Assembly (NCBI RefSeq): GCF_039655865.1
Contig: NZ_JBBYXL010000010.1
Coordinates: 1 to 64,000, forward strand
Length of the DNA: 64,000 nt
Source: Prosthecobacter sp. SYSU 5D2
GTDB taxonomy: Bacteria; Verrucomicrobiota; Verrucomicrobiia; Verrucomicrobiales; Verrucomicrobiaceae
Direction of reading: 5' to 3'
A program made the position numbers and the translations under genes. Shown one piece after another: positions 36,401 to 45,900 of the stretch. The notes below the pieces were generated by a model that searched no databases, had not been told where the DNA came from, and saw only the letters and a program-made list of their open reading frames with translations. The first letter of the stretch is position 1; every line of letters begins with the position of its first letter.

Positions 36401-37039
36401 TCAGCCGGCTTTGTCCATCAGCCCATGCTGGATGCAATATTGCACCAATTCAGGCAGAGACTTGACCCGAAGTTTTTCCATCAGGCGCACCCGGTAGGTG
36501 CTGACGGTTTTGCTGCTTAGGCTGAGCTGAGCCGCGATTTCCTTGATCGGGTCACCATTGATGAGCTTGCGGAGCACCTGGAATTCACGCTCGGAAAGCG
36601 TCGTGTGAGGCTGTTCCTGAAAATCGGACCTGACAAAGGCCGCCAGATTTTGGGCCAGATTGGGGCTGATGTAATTCTGGCCGACCAGGATCTCTTTCAC
36701 CGCCTTGAGAAACTCCCCCGTGCCGGCAGTCTTGCAGACGTAACCTGCAGCGCCAGCTTTGAAGGCGCGGACGCCATACACGGATTCTTCGTGGCCGCTG
36801 CAGACCAGTACCGGAGGAGCTTTGGCCTGGGCCTTGATTTCGGCAAGAAAGTCCAGCCCGTTGCGGCCGGGAATGGTCACATCCAGGATCACGACATCCC
36901 AAACATGGGCATTCATCATGTCATGCGCTTCCTGATAGGTGCCAGCTTCACCGAATTCGAAACTGCCTAATGTCATCATGGAATGCTTGTAGGCATCCCG
37001 CATCAGCTGGTGGTCATCCACTATGAGAACTCTCTTCAT
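36401..37039 (-). CDS. NarL/FixJ-type response regulator
   Basis: 212 residues. The receiver domain (about 1-120) has the acidic pair in LIVDDHQL, the phospho-acceptor Asp in VVILDVTIPG (about residue 52) and the conserved Lys in GYVCKTAG (about 103). The C-terminal LuxR-type HTH (about 145-210) has LSEREFQVLRKLINGDPIKE and the recognition helix SSKTVSTYRVRLMEKL. It is an orphan: no histidine kinase gene is adjacent. Upstream on the same strand, 68 bases away, is a MacB-type permease, so a shared role or transcript is possible. Targets are unknown. Confidence 0.92.
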   Translation of the reverse strand: MKRVLIVDDHQLMRDAYKHSMMTLGSFEFGEAGTYQEAHDMMNAHVWDVVILDVTIPGRNGLDFLAEIKAQAKAPPVLVCSGHEESVYGVRAFKAGAAGYVCKTAGTGEFLKAVKEILVGQNYISPNLAQNLAAFVRSDFQEQPHTTLSEREFQVLRKLINGDPIKEIAAQLSLSSKTVSTYRVRLMEKLRVKSLPELVQYCIQHGLMDKAG

Positions 37040-37107
37040 CCGTGCGATTTATGCGGTTTATTGTGCAAAATACAGCATTAATCCACATTTTTGGATTGTT
37101 CGAGTCT

Positions 37108-38424
37108 TTATTCGTGCCGCAACGCCTCAACAGGATTCATTTGGGCGGCCCGCCGTGCCGGATATATGCCAAACGCAATGCCTGTAAACACGGAGATGAG
37201 GAAGGCCAGGGCAGGGGACCAGACTTTGACCACCGTGGTGACCCCTGCAAAGTGCTCCACGGCTATCGGGATGGAAACGCCGACGATGACGCCCATGACA
37301 CCGCCAGCACCCGAAAGCAGCACCGTCTCAATGAGAAACTGCACCACGATGTCCGCCTGTCGCGCTCCCATGGCCCGGCGGATGCCGATCTCGCGCGTGC
37401 GCTCAGTAACGCTGGCCAGCATGATGTTCATGATGCCGATGCCCCCGACGAGCAGGGAGATGGCGGCGATGCTGCCCAAAACGATGCTGAAAATTTGCTT
37501 GGTCCGCTCCGCCTGGCGCAGCAGTTCCACGGGGACAATGATGCGCCAGTCTTCCTTTTTATGATTCTTGGCCATCAGGTGGCGGATGGCGTTGGCCCGG
37601 CTCTCCACCATGTTGACATCATCAACACGGATGATGGCTTCATGAAACTCCACCTTTTCAGCCTCAAAACCGCCGCTGCGCATTCTGAAAAAGGTCTCCC
37701 CATACTGGTCCATCAATGTCGAAAAAGGGATCATCATTTGGGATGTGGCTGCATTGCTGGAGCCGCCTTCCCCTCCCACCCGCTGGCCTTCATCCTCCAT
37801 GATACCAAGGATCTTGTAATAATAGCCCTTCACGCGCACGGATTTGCCGGTGGGAGTTGAGAGGGGGAAGAGTTTGGCCGCCGCGCTCTGGTTCAGCACA
37901 CAGACCGGCAGCTTCTCGTTCATTTCCAAGTCTGAAAAAAAGCGTCCTTGAATGACACGGCGGTTGCGCATCTCCGGATAAACCGGCAGCACGCCCAGGA
38001 TCTGCCCGTCCACACTGCGGTCCAGATACCAGATGTTTTCACTGAGTATGCGGCTGGGCACCACGACACTGACGCCGGGGACGGTCTGGCGGATCTGCTG
38101 CATGTCCCGCGTGGTCAGGCCATATTCCAGGACCATGCTGCGCGCCTCGGCCGAGGAGCCCTGGCCATCTGGCGGCTTCACGCTCTCCAGAATGATGTTC
38201 TGGCTGCCCAGCCGGCGGATCTGCTCCTGTGCCTCATGGCTGGCTCCTTCACCGATGGCCAGCATGGCCACCACCGAGGCCACCCCAAAGATGACACCCA
38301 GAGCTGTGAGAAAAGAGCGCAGCTTGTTCAGCCAGATGCTTTTCATTCCCAGAGAAACAGTGCGCCACAGATGCTGGGGCGAGGCGACAAGGCGGAGAAT
38401 GGGATGACGGGCAAGCAGGGACAT
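37108..38424 (-). CDS. MacB/FtsX-type ABC transporter permease
   Basis: 438 residues from ATG 38424; an upstream in-frame TTG would add eight unlikely residues. One N-terminal transmembrane helix lies in RSFLTALGVIFGVASVVAML (about 36-55). A periplasmic MacB core domain follows (about 60-300), then three C-terminal helices including SIAAISLLVGGIGIMNIML (about 315-333). Next come RTREIGIRRAMGA, the FtsX/MacB signature, and an ending YPARRAAQMNPVEALRHE. Such permeases work with an ATPase and usually an HlyD-type adaptor in efflux or lipoprotein-type transport. Neither partner gene is adjacent, so they must be elsewhere or upstream of what can be seen. Confidence 0.9.
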   Translation of the reverse strand: MSLLARHPILRLVASPQHLWRTVSLGMKSIWLNKLRSFLTALGVIFGVASVVAMLAIGEGASHEAQEQIRRLGSQNIILESVKPPDGQGSSAEARSMVLEYGLTTRDMQQIRQTVPGVSVVVPSRILSENIWYLDRSVDGQILGVLPVYPEMRNRRVIQGRFFSDLEMNEKLPVCVLNQSAAAKLFPLSTPTGKSVRVKGYYYKILGIMEDEGQRVGGEGGSSNAATSQMMIPFSTLMDQYGETFFRMRSGGFEAEKVEFHEAIIRVDDVNMVESRANAIRHLMAKNHKKEDWRIIVPVELLRQAERTKQIFSIVLGSIAAISLLVGGIGIMNIMLASVTERTREIGIRRAMGARQADIVVQFLIETVLLSGAGGVMGVIVGVSIPIAVEHFAGVTTVVKVWSPALAFLISVFTGIAFGIYPARRAAQMNPVEALRHE

Positions 38425-38547
38425 CGAACAAAGGGGGGAGTATAACACGGAGTGAATGGGGTGTTTCCTTCAATCAGGTGTTGATGGGCTGCGTTTGACC
38501 GGTTTCCCGGTTGCCAGGCCGGGGGATTCCGGCCAGGGTTGCTGCAG

Positions 38548-39528
38548 ATGCGTTTCACCCCCCTTTTTTTACTGCTTCTTTTGTTAGCGGGCTGTTCGCA
38601 ACTGGCGGATCATGGGCCTGTTTCCGCCCGGACTCAGGCGCGAATGGAGGCCCTGGTGCTGACCAAGGAGGAGTTTTTAAAACGGGTCCAAAGCCCGAGG
38701 ATGAAGCCTGCCGGGCCGGTGACGGTCGCTTTCCAACTGAAGGCAGGAGTTCCGGTGATTGATGTGACAATCAACGGTGGCAAAAAGCTGCCCATGATGG
38801 TGGATACCGGAGCCTCCCGCACCATGATCCATGCAACGACGGCGGTGGCGAAACAGGTCAGCCTTTTGAGCGCTGTGGATGCCACGGTGGAGATGCAGGG
38901 CGTCATCGGGAGTGAAAAAGGCCGCATCGGCCTCCTGGATTCCCTGGAGGTGGGCGGCTGGACGTTGGGAGGCTATCCCTGCCTGGTGCGGACTTTTCAA
39001 AACCATACTGCCGACACCGGTTTTCCAGACTGCCTGATGGGTTTTGATGTCGCGCTGGAGCACTGCTCCTACCTGACCTTTGATTACAGGAACAAGAAAA
39101 TCACTTTTGGCTTCGGCGGCTCCTTCAGCAGTCCAGTCGGCAAACGGGCGGCCTTTGCTCCCTTCAAGGTGAAGCATGGCGTACCCTTCATCACGCTGGA
39201 AGCCGGGGGCAAAAGCTGGGAGGCCATTGTGGACACAGGCTCATTCAATGGCGTGGAAATCAGCGAAGAGGTGGCCAAAAAACTCGGAGTTCAAAACCAG
39301 GGGGTGGAGGTCAAAGGCCTGTATTTGATGGCGGTGGGAGGCACCGTTTCATCGGGCCAGGTTAAAATGAGAACCGTCCGTCTCCCTGAATTGAAATTCT
39401 TTGGCGACCGTTATCGGGACGTGGATATTGACATCGCCCCAGGGCCGCCGCGCGTGGGCAGCCACTTTCTGAAGGACTACCGCGTCACCTTTGACATTCG
39501 CCGCAAACGCCTCTGGCTGGAGTGGTGA
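38548..39528 (+). CDS. Retropepsin-like aspartic protease lipoprotein
   Basis: 326 residues starting at ATG 38548, giving MRFTPLFLLLLLLAGC with a lipobox (Cys at about residue 16). The mature protein has two aspartyl-protease-like halves: PMMVDTGASRTMIH near residue 88 and EAIVDTGSFNGVEIS near 228. Two DTG motifs in one chain suggest an internally duplicated, monomer-active enzyme rather than the usual retropepsin homodimer. A conserved GFDVALEHC and LTFDYRNKKI lie between them, and the end is TFDIRRKRLWLEW. It is probably a periplasmic or outer-membrane-anchored protease. It lies 130 bases upstream of the act operon but is separated from it by a promoter-like region. Confidence 0.82.
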   Translation: MRFTPLFLLLLLLAGCSQLADHGPVSARTQARMEALVLTKEEFLKRVQSPRMKPAGPVTVAFQLKAGVPVIDVTINGGKKLPMMVDTGASRTMIHATTAVAKQVSLLSAVDATVEMQGVIGSEKGRIGLLDSLEVGGWTLGGYPCLVRTFQNHTADTGFPDCLMGFDVALEHCSYLTFDYRNKKITFGFGGSFSSPVGKRAAFAPFKVKHGVPFITLEAGGKSWEAIVDTGSFNGVEISEEVAKKLGVQNQGVEVKGLYLMAVGGTVSSGQVKMRTVRLPELKFFGDRYRDVDIDIAPGPPRVGSHFLKDYRVTFDIRRKRLWLEW

Positions 39529-39584
39529 TGAAAGGTGAGTCTTTCCAAAGCCTGCCGAATCCGTTAAAAAATTCATTTCCAGAG

Positions 39585-39612
39585 TTGCAAACCCTTGCCG
39601 GACTTCTATTCT
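39585..39612 (+). promoter_or_regulatory. Putative promoter of the act operon
   Basis: TTGCAA (39585-39590, 4 of 6 to consensus) and TATTCT (39607-39612, 4 of 6) are separated by 16 bases. Transcription would start near 39619, just before the palindrome at 39622-39639. The match is modest; the position is good. Confidence 0.45.
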
Positions 39613-39621
39613 CCAACCTGC

Positions 39622-39639
39622 TTGTGAAATTTTTCACAA
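39622..39639. promoter_or_regulatory. Rex-type operator (alternatively CRP/FNR-family site) upstream of actA
   Basis: TTGTGAAATTTTTCACAA is a palindrome of the form TTGTGAA-N4-TTCACAA, which matches the Rex operator consensus. It lies 19 bases before the actA start and just downstream of the predicted transcription start, where a repressor would block elongation. Rex responds to the NADH/NAD ratio and commonly controls respiratory genes, which suits this operon. The same sequence also fits TGTGA-N6-TCACA of CRP-family regulators, so the identity is not proven. Confidence 0.6.
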
Positions 39640-39658
39640 GCGCATTCTCCGAGATTTT

Positions 39659-40462
39659 ATGGGTAATTTCTTTCCGCGTTGGACCAATTGGCTGCCTTTA
39701 AAGCTGGCCGTCGGGGTCGCATTCATCGCTTTAGGGGTGAGTGTTGGCGTCGCGTACTACTTCACTCCCAAATACACACGGGTGGGATATGAGCCGACAC
39801 AGCCTGTGCCGTTCTCACACAAGATTCACGCCGGCCAGCTCGGCTTGGACTGCCGTTATTGCCATTCGTTTGTGGAGAATTCCAGCCACGCTAACGTGCC
39901 CACCAACCAGACCTGCTTTAACTGCCATGGTCCCGGCAAGGGCAACATCAAGTCTGCCAGCCCCAAGCTGGAGATGGTGGTCAAAGCCCAGGAAACCAAG
40001 CAGCCCATCCCGTGGGTGAAGGTGCACAAGGCGCCTGACTATGTTTATTTCAATCACAGCGCCCACTTGAACCGCGGTATTTCCTGCCAGTCCTGCCACG
40101 GGCAGGTGAATGAGATGGAGGTGGTGAAGCACGCCGAGCCACAGTCCATGGGCTGGTGTCTGGACTGCCATCGCAATCCTGAGGACAAGCTCCGTCCTCT
40201 GGATCAGGTGACGAATTTGAACTACAAGCCTGAAGACCTGGACCGCTCCGCCTTCTACCAGAGTCTGCTCGCCAAGGGTGTGAAGGCCGATGAGATCGCT
40301 GAAACCATTGAGGAAGGCAAAAAAGCCACCACCGTGGAAGATCTTGTCGCCCTGGCCTCTGAATCTTACGGCAAGCAAGTGACCCAGCTCGAAGTGGGCA
40401 CCCAGCTCAAGAAGCACTGGCAGGTGCAACCACCTGAAAACTGCACCGCCTGCCACCGCTAA
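39659..40462 (+). CDS. actA: Alternative complex III subunit ActA, pentaheme cytochrome c
   Basis: 267 residues. One N-terminal transmembrane anchor (about 12-34) is followed by a periplasmic region with five CxxCH heme-c sites: CRYCH, CFNCH, CQSCH, CLDCH and a final CTACH at the C-terminus. Alternative complex III oxidises quinol and passes electrons to periplasmic carriers or directly to a terminal oxidase, replacing the bc1 complex; ActA is its multiheme electron-transfer subunit. The gene is first in the operon and is followed by actB after 27 bases. There is no strong ribosome-binding site. Confidence 0.95.
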   Translation: MGNFFPRWTNWLPLKLAVGVAFIALGVSVGVAYYFTPKYTRVGYEPTQPVPFSHKIHAGQLGLDCRYCHSFVENSSHANVPTNQTCFNCHGPGKGNIKSASPKLEMVVKAQETKQPIPWVKVHKAPDYVYFNHSAHLNRGISCQSCHGQVNEMEVVKHAEPQSMGWCLDCHRNPEDKLRPLDQVTNLNYKPEDLDRSAFYQSLLAKGVKADEIAETIEEGKKATTVEDLVALASESYGKQVTQLEVGTQLKKHWQVQPPENCTACHR

Positions 40463-40489
40463 CCCCTGCGCCCCACTTTACCGCCTCAC

Positions 40490-43400
40490 ATGAAACGCAT
40501 CTGGAATCACCCCGAAGAGCCTCAGGCTGGCAAGCGCTACTGGCGCAGCACTGGCGAGCTGGAGCAACGCTCGGAGTTTCTGAACAAGCTCGGTGTCGAA
40601 TTTCCCGCCGGGGACACTCTGAACGAAGAGGAGCGCGAGACTTCCCGTCGTGACTTTCTCAAGCTCATGGGCGCTTCCACGGCCATGATGGGCCTGGCCT
40701 CCTGCCGTCGTCCGCTGACCAATATCCTGCCATACACGGACCACGTGGAATGGGTGGTTCCTGGCAAGCCTCTGCTCTACGCAACGGTTAAACCGACCGC
40801 CACAGGTGCTACGCCGATCGTCGCAGTGACGCACGAAGGCCGCCCGACGCATCTTCAGGGAAATCCTCTCCATCCCCTCGGTGGCGGCTTGGACAGCTAT
40901 GCTCAGGCTTCCGTGCTGGATGTCTATGATCCCGAGCGCTCCGCCCAGCCGCTGGCCGCCGGTAAAAAAATCACCTGGGAAGCCGCCGGCGACAAATTTG
41001 CCGCCATTCTCGAAGCCTCCCAAAAAACCGCCGGTGCTGACCTCGCCGTGGTGGTAGGAAAAACAACTTCCCCAACCACTCACCGCCTCCTGACCGAGCT
41101 GAAAGCCGCTCTTCCGCAGGTCCGCCTCATCGGATATGAGGCCCTCGCCACTGAAGGCCAGGACCAGGTTCAGAAAGATATGCTGGGTGCAGGGGTGAAG
41201 ACATTCGCCCGTTACAGCAAGGCTCTCCGCATTCTCTCGCTGGATTGCGATTTCCTGGGTATTGACCCGGTTGCAGGTGAAAGCATCAAGCACTTCGCCA
41301 AACAGCGTTCCAAGGACGCTCCTGGCGGTGAAATGAACCGCCTCTACGCCCTGGAAAACCGTTATACGGTGACCGGTGGCATGGCCGACCATCGCAAGCC
41401 TCTGGCCGCAAGCCTCATCCCCGTCGCGGCAGCAGTGATCGCCGCAGAGCTGGGCGAAGTTTCCGCCCGTGCGCTCGCTGACACCGCCCCTGAAAGTCTG
41501 AAGCAGTGGCTGGCTCCGGCCATTGATGATCTCAATAAAAACAAAGGCAGCTCCATGGTGCTGGCAGGCTCCCGCTACGGCCCCGAGGTCCATGCGCTTG
41601 TTGCCTCCATCAACAACGCCCTGGGGGCCTATGGTTCCACTCTCGTGCTGCTCCAGTCCGAAGGGGAAGCCGAGCTGGGCCGTTTTGCCGATCTGTCTGC
41701 CGGTATCAATGACGGCTCCATCAAAACAGTGGTGTCCCTGACGCCTTCCAGCTTGCTGTTTGATGCCCCTGGCGCTGCTGCCCTGGCGGAGACCATCAAG
41801 GAAAAAGCCGTTCAGCTCGTCCACCTTGGCCATCTGGCGGATGTCACGGCCCGCAAAGCCGCCCTGCACCTGCCTCTGGCTCACTTCCTGGAATCCTGGG
41901 GCGATGCCCGTGCTGCTGACGGCACCTATTCCATCGTCCAGCCGATGATCCTGCCTCTTTACGACGGCATCAGCGAAAACGAAATGCTGCTGGCCTTGCT
42001 CGGTCGTAAAAAACTCGGTCCGGCTGAAGCGCCCGCCGCCGATGCCGCTGCTGCGGCACCGGCTCCCGAAGACCCTGCCTACCAGGCCGTTCGCGATACT
42101 TTTGCCGCCGTGGCTGGCAGCCTGGATGAAGTGAAATGGAATTTCACCCTGCGCGACGGTTTCCTCAAAGGCTCCGCCTATGTCAAATCCACCGGCGTGG
42201 TGAACACCTCCGCCGTGGCCGGTTTTGTCGGGAATGCCAAGGTACCGGTGGCTCCTTCTGCTGACGCTCTCGAGGTGGTCCTGACGCCTGATTCCGGCAT
42301 CTATGACGGCCGCTATGCCAATAACGCCTGGTTGCAGGAAGCACCCGATCCCGTCACCAAACTGACCTGGGACAACGCCGCCCTCATTGGCGCAGCCACC
42401 TTCCGCGCTATGGGGCTGAAAGAAGGCCAGATGGTGAAGATCACCGTCAACGGTGCGGAAATCAAAATCCCTGCGATCGAGGCCCCCGGCCACGTTTCCC
42501 ACTCCATAAGCATCCCGGTCGGTTACGGCCAGGAGAAGCTCGGTTTCATCGGCTCCGGCAGCTTTGAAAAGGAAAAAGGCGCCGTCCGCGGTTTCAATGT
42601 CTATCCTTTGCGCCAGGCCATCAGTGACTATGTCCTGACCGGTGCCAAGGTGGAAAAGCTGGGCGATGTCTATGAACTGGCCATCACCCAGGAGCACAAC
42701 ACCATGGAGGGCCGCGCCCTCTATCGTGAAGGCACCCTGGACACCTTTGCCAAGGACCCGCACTTTGCCCAGAAGACTGGCATGGACGGCCACATCCCGC
42801 AGAACATCTCCCTCTACAAAGGTCAGATCGGGGTGCGCAGCGAGTCGAACCCGGAAGGCTTCGACTACGAGAAGCAGCACCAGTGGGGTATGACGATTGA
42901 CCTCAGCAAGTGCCTCGGTTGCAATGCCTGCAACATCGCTTGTACTTCCGAGAACAACATCGCCGTGGTCGGCAAGGACCAGGTCCGCAAGGGCCGTCTC
43001 ATGCAGTGGATCCGTATGGACCGCTACTTCGCCAGCGCCACTTGGGGTGAGCAGAACGCCAAATCGGACGACGTGATGATCGAGCCGACCGTCGAGCAGC
43101 TTGAAAACGCTGAAATGGTGCAACAGCCGGTGGCCTGCCAGCAGTGCGAATCCGCCCCGTGTGAAACCGTCTGCCCCGTGAATGCCACGGTGCATACCAC
43201 AGATGGCCTGAATGCCATGGCCTATAACCGCTGCATCGGCACCCGTTATTGCGCCAACAACTGCCCTTACACGGCCCGCCGTTTCAACTGGTTCGACTAC
43301 AACAAGCGTCCTCTGGACGAGCTCTACTGGGGTCCGCTGTCCACCCAGGAGAAGACCGGTGTGCGCGAAGCCACCCAGCTGCAGAAAAACCCGAACGTCA

Positions 43401-43750
43401 CCGTCCGCATGCGCGGCGTCATCGAGAAGTGCACCTACTGTGTGCAGCGTCTTGAAGCCGCCAAGATCCAGCAGAAGCAGAAGCAGCGGGATTCCAAAAA
43501 CTTCCGCATCCCGACGGATTCTGTCAAAGTGGCCTGCCAGGCCGCCTGCTCCACGGATGCCATCGTCTTCGGCGACCTTGCCGATCCGAAGTCTGCCGTG
43601 GTGAAGTCCAAGGCTTCGCCTCGCAACTACCAGCTTTTGAAATACATCGGCACCCAGCCACGCACAAGCTATCTGGCCCGTCTTCGCAATCCCAATAAAG
43701 ACATGCCCGGTGCTGCCAACGTCGCCGCCTGGAGTGCTCACCAAATTTAA
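40490..43750 (+). CDS. actB: Alternative complex III subunit ActB (molybdopterin-enzyme-like plus ferredoxin domain)
   Basis: 1086 residues. A Tat-type motif, SRRDFLKLMGAS (about 52-63), is followed by CRRPLTN. Residues of about 80-760 resemble a molybdopterin oxidoreductase fold which, in this family, binds no cofactor. The C-terminal part (about 795-1030) is a HybA/NrfC-like iron-sulfur domain with Cys clusters CLGCNACNIAC (about 807), CQQCESAPCETVCP (about 883), CIGTRYCANNCP (about 915), CTYC (about 981) and CQAAC (about 1016). These are expected to hold three [4Fe-4S] clusters and one [3Fe-4S] cluster. It is the peripheral subunit that carries electrons between the membrane subunit and ActA. 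The 9-base gap to actC indicates co-translation. Confidence 0.95.
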   Translation: MKRIWNHPEEPQAGKRYWRSTGELEQRSEFLNKLGVEFPAGDTLNEEERETSRRDFLKLMGASTAMMGLASCRRPLTNILPYTDHVEWVVPGKPLLYATVKPTATGATPIVAVTHEGRPTHLQGNPLHPLGGGLDSYAQASVLDVYDPERSAQPLAAGKKITWEAAGDKFAAILEASQKTAGADLAVVVGKTTSPTTHRLLTELKAALPQVRLIGYEALATEGQDQVQKDMLGAGVKTFARYSKALRILSLDCDFLGIDPVAGESIKHFAKQRSKDAPGGEMNRLYALENRYTVTGGMADHRKPLAASLIPVAAAVIAAELGEVSARALADTAPESLKQWLAPAIDDLNKNKGSSMVLAGSRYGPEVHALVASINNALGAYGSTLVLLQSEGEAELGRFADLSAGINDGSIKTVVSLTPSSLLFDAPGAAALAETIKEKAVQLVHLGHLADVTARKAALHLPLAHFLESWGDARAADGTYSIVQPMILPLYDGISENEMLLALLGRKKLGPAEAPAADAAAAAPAPEDPAYQAVRDTFAAVAGSLDEVKWNFTLRDGFLKGSAYVKSTGVVNTSAVAGFVGNAKVPVAPSADALEVVLTPDSGIYDGRYANNAWLQEAPDPVTKLTWDNAALIGAATFRAMGLKEGQMVKITVNGAEIKIPAIEAPGHVSHSISIPVGYGQEKLGFIGSGSFEKEKGAVRGFNVYPLRQAISDYVLTGAKVEKLGDVYELAITQEHNTMEGRALYREGTLDTFAKDPHFAQKTGMDGHIPQNISLYKGQIGVRSESNPEGFDYEKQHQWGMTIDLSKCLGCNACNIACTSENNIAVVGKDQVRKGRLMQWIRMDRYFASATWGEQNAKSDDVMIEPTVEQLENAEMVQQPVACQQCESAPCETVCPVNATVHTTDGLNAMAYNRCIGTRYCANNCPYTARRFNWFDYNKRPLDELYWGPLSTQEKTGVREATQLQKNPNVTVRMRGVIEKCTYCVQRLEAAKIQQKQKQRDSKNFRIPTDSVKVACQAACSTDAIVFGDLADPKSAVVKSKASPRNYQLLKYIGTQPRTSYLARLRNPNKDMPGAANVAAWSAHQI

Positions 43751-43759
43751 GCCGGAACC

Positions 43760-45238
43760 ATGGAAGCCACCGCTACCACCCACTCAACGGAACCCCACAC
43801 GGGCGCACCTCGCATCCTGGATCGCGAGCCGCTTGTGCTGAACAACCGCTCCTACTCCTGGATCACCAACCGCATCTGCGGCATTGTGGAAAACAAGCAG
43901 CCCCTGCTCTGGTGGGTATTGTTTGTGCCTTCCGTGCTGCTGACACTGCTCACGGTGTTCTGCTTTGCCTACCTCATTTCCACCGGTGTCGGTGTGTGGG
44001 GCCAGAAGCAGCCAGTCGCCTGGGCCTGGGACATCACCAACTTCGTGTTCTGGATCGGTATCGGTCACGCCGGTACCCTCATCTCCGCCATTCTTTTCCT
44101 GACCCGCCAGAAGTGGCGTACGTCGGTGAACCGCGCTGCTGAGGCCATGACCATCTTCGCCGTGATGTGCGCCGGTCTCTTCCCGGCCTTCCACGTCGGT
44201 CGTGTCTGGATGGTCTGGTTCCTGGCTCCAATTCCAAACGCCAACGCTGTCTGGCAGAACTTCAAATCGCCCCTGCTTTGGGACGTGTTCGCCGTGTCCA
44301 CCTACTTCACGGTGTCGGCGGTGTTCTGGTTCCTCGGCCTGGTTCCTGACTTGGCCACCCTGCGTGACCGCTGCAAACCCGGCCTCCGGAAGGCGCTTTA
44401 CGGCATCTTCTCCCTGGGCTGGCGCGGTGCCAACCGCCATTGGAGCCATTATGAGACGGCCTACATGCTTCTGGCCGCCCTCTCCACCCCGCTGGTGCTT
44501 TCTGTGCACTCCGTGGTGTCCTTTGACTTCGCTACTTCCATCGTCCCCGGCTGGCACACCACCATCTTCCCGCCATACTTCGTGGCAGGTGCTATCTTCG
44601 GCGGTTTCGCCATGGTGCTTACCCTGATGATCCCGGTCTCCAAGATCTATGGCCTGGGCGACCTCATCACGCCGAAGCACATTGATAACATGGCCAAGAT
44701 CATCCTGCTCACAGGAACGATCGTCGGTTATGCCTACTGCATGGAGTTCTTCATCGCCTATTACAGCGCGAACAAGTATGAGCTTCAGACCTTCCAGCTT
44801 CGCGGCCTTTATGGTCCGTCCACCTGGGCTTATTACTTCATGTTCGGTTTCAACGTCTTTGCCCCGCAGCTCTTCTGGTTCCGCTGGTGCCGCCACAACC
44901 TTTGGGTCGTGATGTTCGTCTGCATGTGCGTGAACGCCGGCATGTGGTTCGAGCGTTACGTCATCATCGCCACCACGCTGGAGCGCCACCTCACCCCCGG
45001 CTCCTGGCGCGTCTATGAGGCCACCTGGGTGGATAAATACACCTTCCTGGGCACCTTCGGCCTGTTCATGATGCTGTTCCTTCTGTTCCTCCGCTTCCTG
45101 CCGGTCATCGCCATCGGTGAAGTCAAAGGCGTGCTTCCCCAGTCCAATGCCCATGCGGACGACCACGACGAAAAAGGCATCCAGGAGGAAGACCTCATGG
45201 ATTACCCCGACCGCCACGTGCCCAAGTCCATCGCCTGA
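43760..45238 (+). CDS. actC: Alternative complex III subunit ActC (NrfD/PsrC-like membrane protein)
   Basis: 492 residues with about ten hydrophobic transmembrane segments, typical of NrfD/PsrC quinol-binding subunits. Segments noted: [20 protein letters not shown] (about 48-67), [60 protein letters not shown] and the C-terminal [17 protein letters not shown]. The GHAGTLISA and HVGRVW stretches are conserved in ActC. The cytoplasmic tail is His/Asp-rich (HADDHDEKG). It is the membrane subunit that contacts the quinone pool. It is followed by actD after 32 bases. Confidence 0.94.
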   Translation: MEATATTHSTEPHTGAPRILDREPLVLNNRSYSWITNRICGIVENKQPLLWWVLFVPSVLLTLLTVFCFAYLISTGVGVWGQKQPVAWAWDITNFVFWIGIGHAGTLISAILFLTRQKWRTSVNRAAEAMTIFAVMCAGLFPAFHVGRVWMVWFLAPIPNANAVWQNFKSPLLWDVFAVSTYFTVSAVFWFLGLVPDLATLRDRCKPGLRKALYGIFSLGWRGANRHWSHYETAYMLLAALSTPLVLSVHSVVSFDFATSIVPGWHTTIFPPYFVAGAIFGGFAMVLTLMIPVSKIYGLGDLITPKHIDNMAKIILLTGTIVGYAYCMEFFIAYYSANKYELQTFQLRGLYGPSTWAYYFMFGFNVFAPQLFWFRWCRHNLWVVMFVCMCVNAGMWFERYVIIATTLERHLTPGSWRVYEATWVDKYTFLGTFGLFMMLFLLFLRFLPVIAIGEVKGVLPQSNAHADDHDEKGIQEEDLMDYPDRHVPKSIA

Positions 45239-45270
45239 GCCGCTGCATCCACTTTTAAACTTAGACCATC

Positions 45271-45870
45271 GTGAGCACCACCCTCAAACGAGTCCACGGC
45301 TTCCTCGCTGAATTTGACAGCGTCAAGGACCTTTATCATGCGGCCGAGCATGTCCGCGATGCTGGCTACCAGCGCTGGGACGTACATACCCCGTTCCCCA
45401 TCCACGGCATGGACCACGCCATGGGCGTGAAGCGTTCCAAGCTGCCTTACTTCGTTTTCTTCGGAGGTCTCACCGGCACCTGCGTGGCCTTCACCCTGCA
45501 GACCCTCACTCAGACCACCTTCTGGTCTGACATCGGCCTCGGTTTCCTCCAGACCCTGGCAGAAACCTACCCGACTGTCGTGCAGGCCAAGCCCACCCAC
45601 ATCTGGACTCTGCCGGCCTTCTTTCCGGTGATGTTCGAGCTCACCATTCTGTTCTCCGCGTTTACCGTGCTGTTCGGTCTCCTGGGCCTCATCGGCCTGC
45701 CACGACTGAACCACCCTCTGTTTGTCTCCAAACGGTTCGCCAAATTCTCCGATGACGGCTTCTTCGTCTGCATCGAAGCCCGTGACCCCAAGTTCTCCCA
45801 GGAAGGCACCAAGACTTTCCTTGAGAAGCTCGGCGGCAAGAACATCGAATTGGTGGAAGACGTGATCTGA
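45271..45870 (+). CDS. actD: Alternative complex III subunit ActD (DUF3341)
   Basis: 199 residues beginning at a GTG codon, the only start giving the conserved VHGFLAEFDSVKDLYHAAE. A soluble N-terminal domain (about 1-65) is followed by two transmembrane helices (about 68-90 and 125-155) and a soluble C-terminal segment ending GGKNIELVEDVI. DUF3341/ActD is a small membrane subunit of alternative complex III without cofactors. It is the last gene before a strong terminator, so the usual actE (monoheme cytochrome) and actF (second NrfD-like subunit) do not follow here. Confidence 0.93.
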   Translation: MSTTLKRVHGFLAEFDSVKDLYHAAEHVRDAGYQRWDVHTPFPIHGMDHAMGVKRSKLPYFVFFGGLTGTCVAFTLQTLTQTTFWSDIGLGFLQTLAETYPTVVQAKPTHIWTLPAFFPVMFELTILFSAFTVLFGLLGLIGLPRLNHPLFVSKRFAKFSDDGFFVCIEARDPKFSQEGTKTFLEKLGGKNIELVEDVI

Positions 45871-45900
45871 CCCCCGGATTCCAACCGCATCCCCTTTGAG

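Noticed and set aside
34293-36437. 714-codon minus-strand open frame opposite lpxC-fabZ and lpxA
   Set aside because: Both plus-strand genes are certain; the antisense frame reflects GC-rich codon use.
37080-37097. AATCCA/TGGATT stem-loop between the MacB-type permease and the response regulator, considered as a terminator
   Set aside because: The stem is only 6 bp and no T run follows on the minus strand.
40478-43783. 1101-codon minus-strand open frame opposite actB
   Set aside because: actB has clear family motifs on the plus strand; the antisense frame has no recognisable domain.
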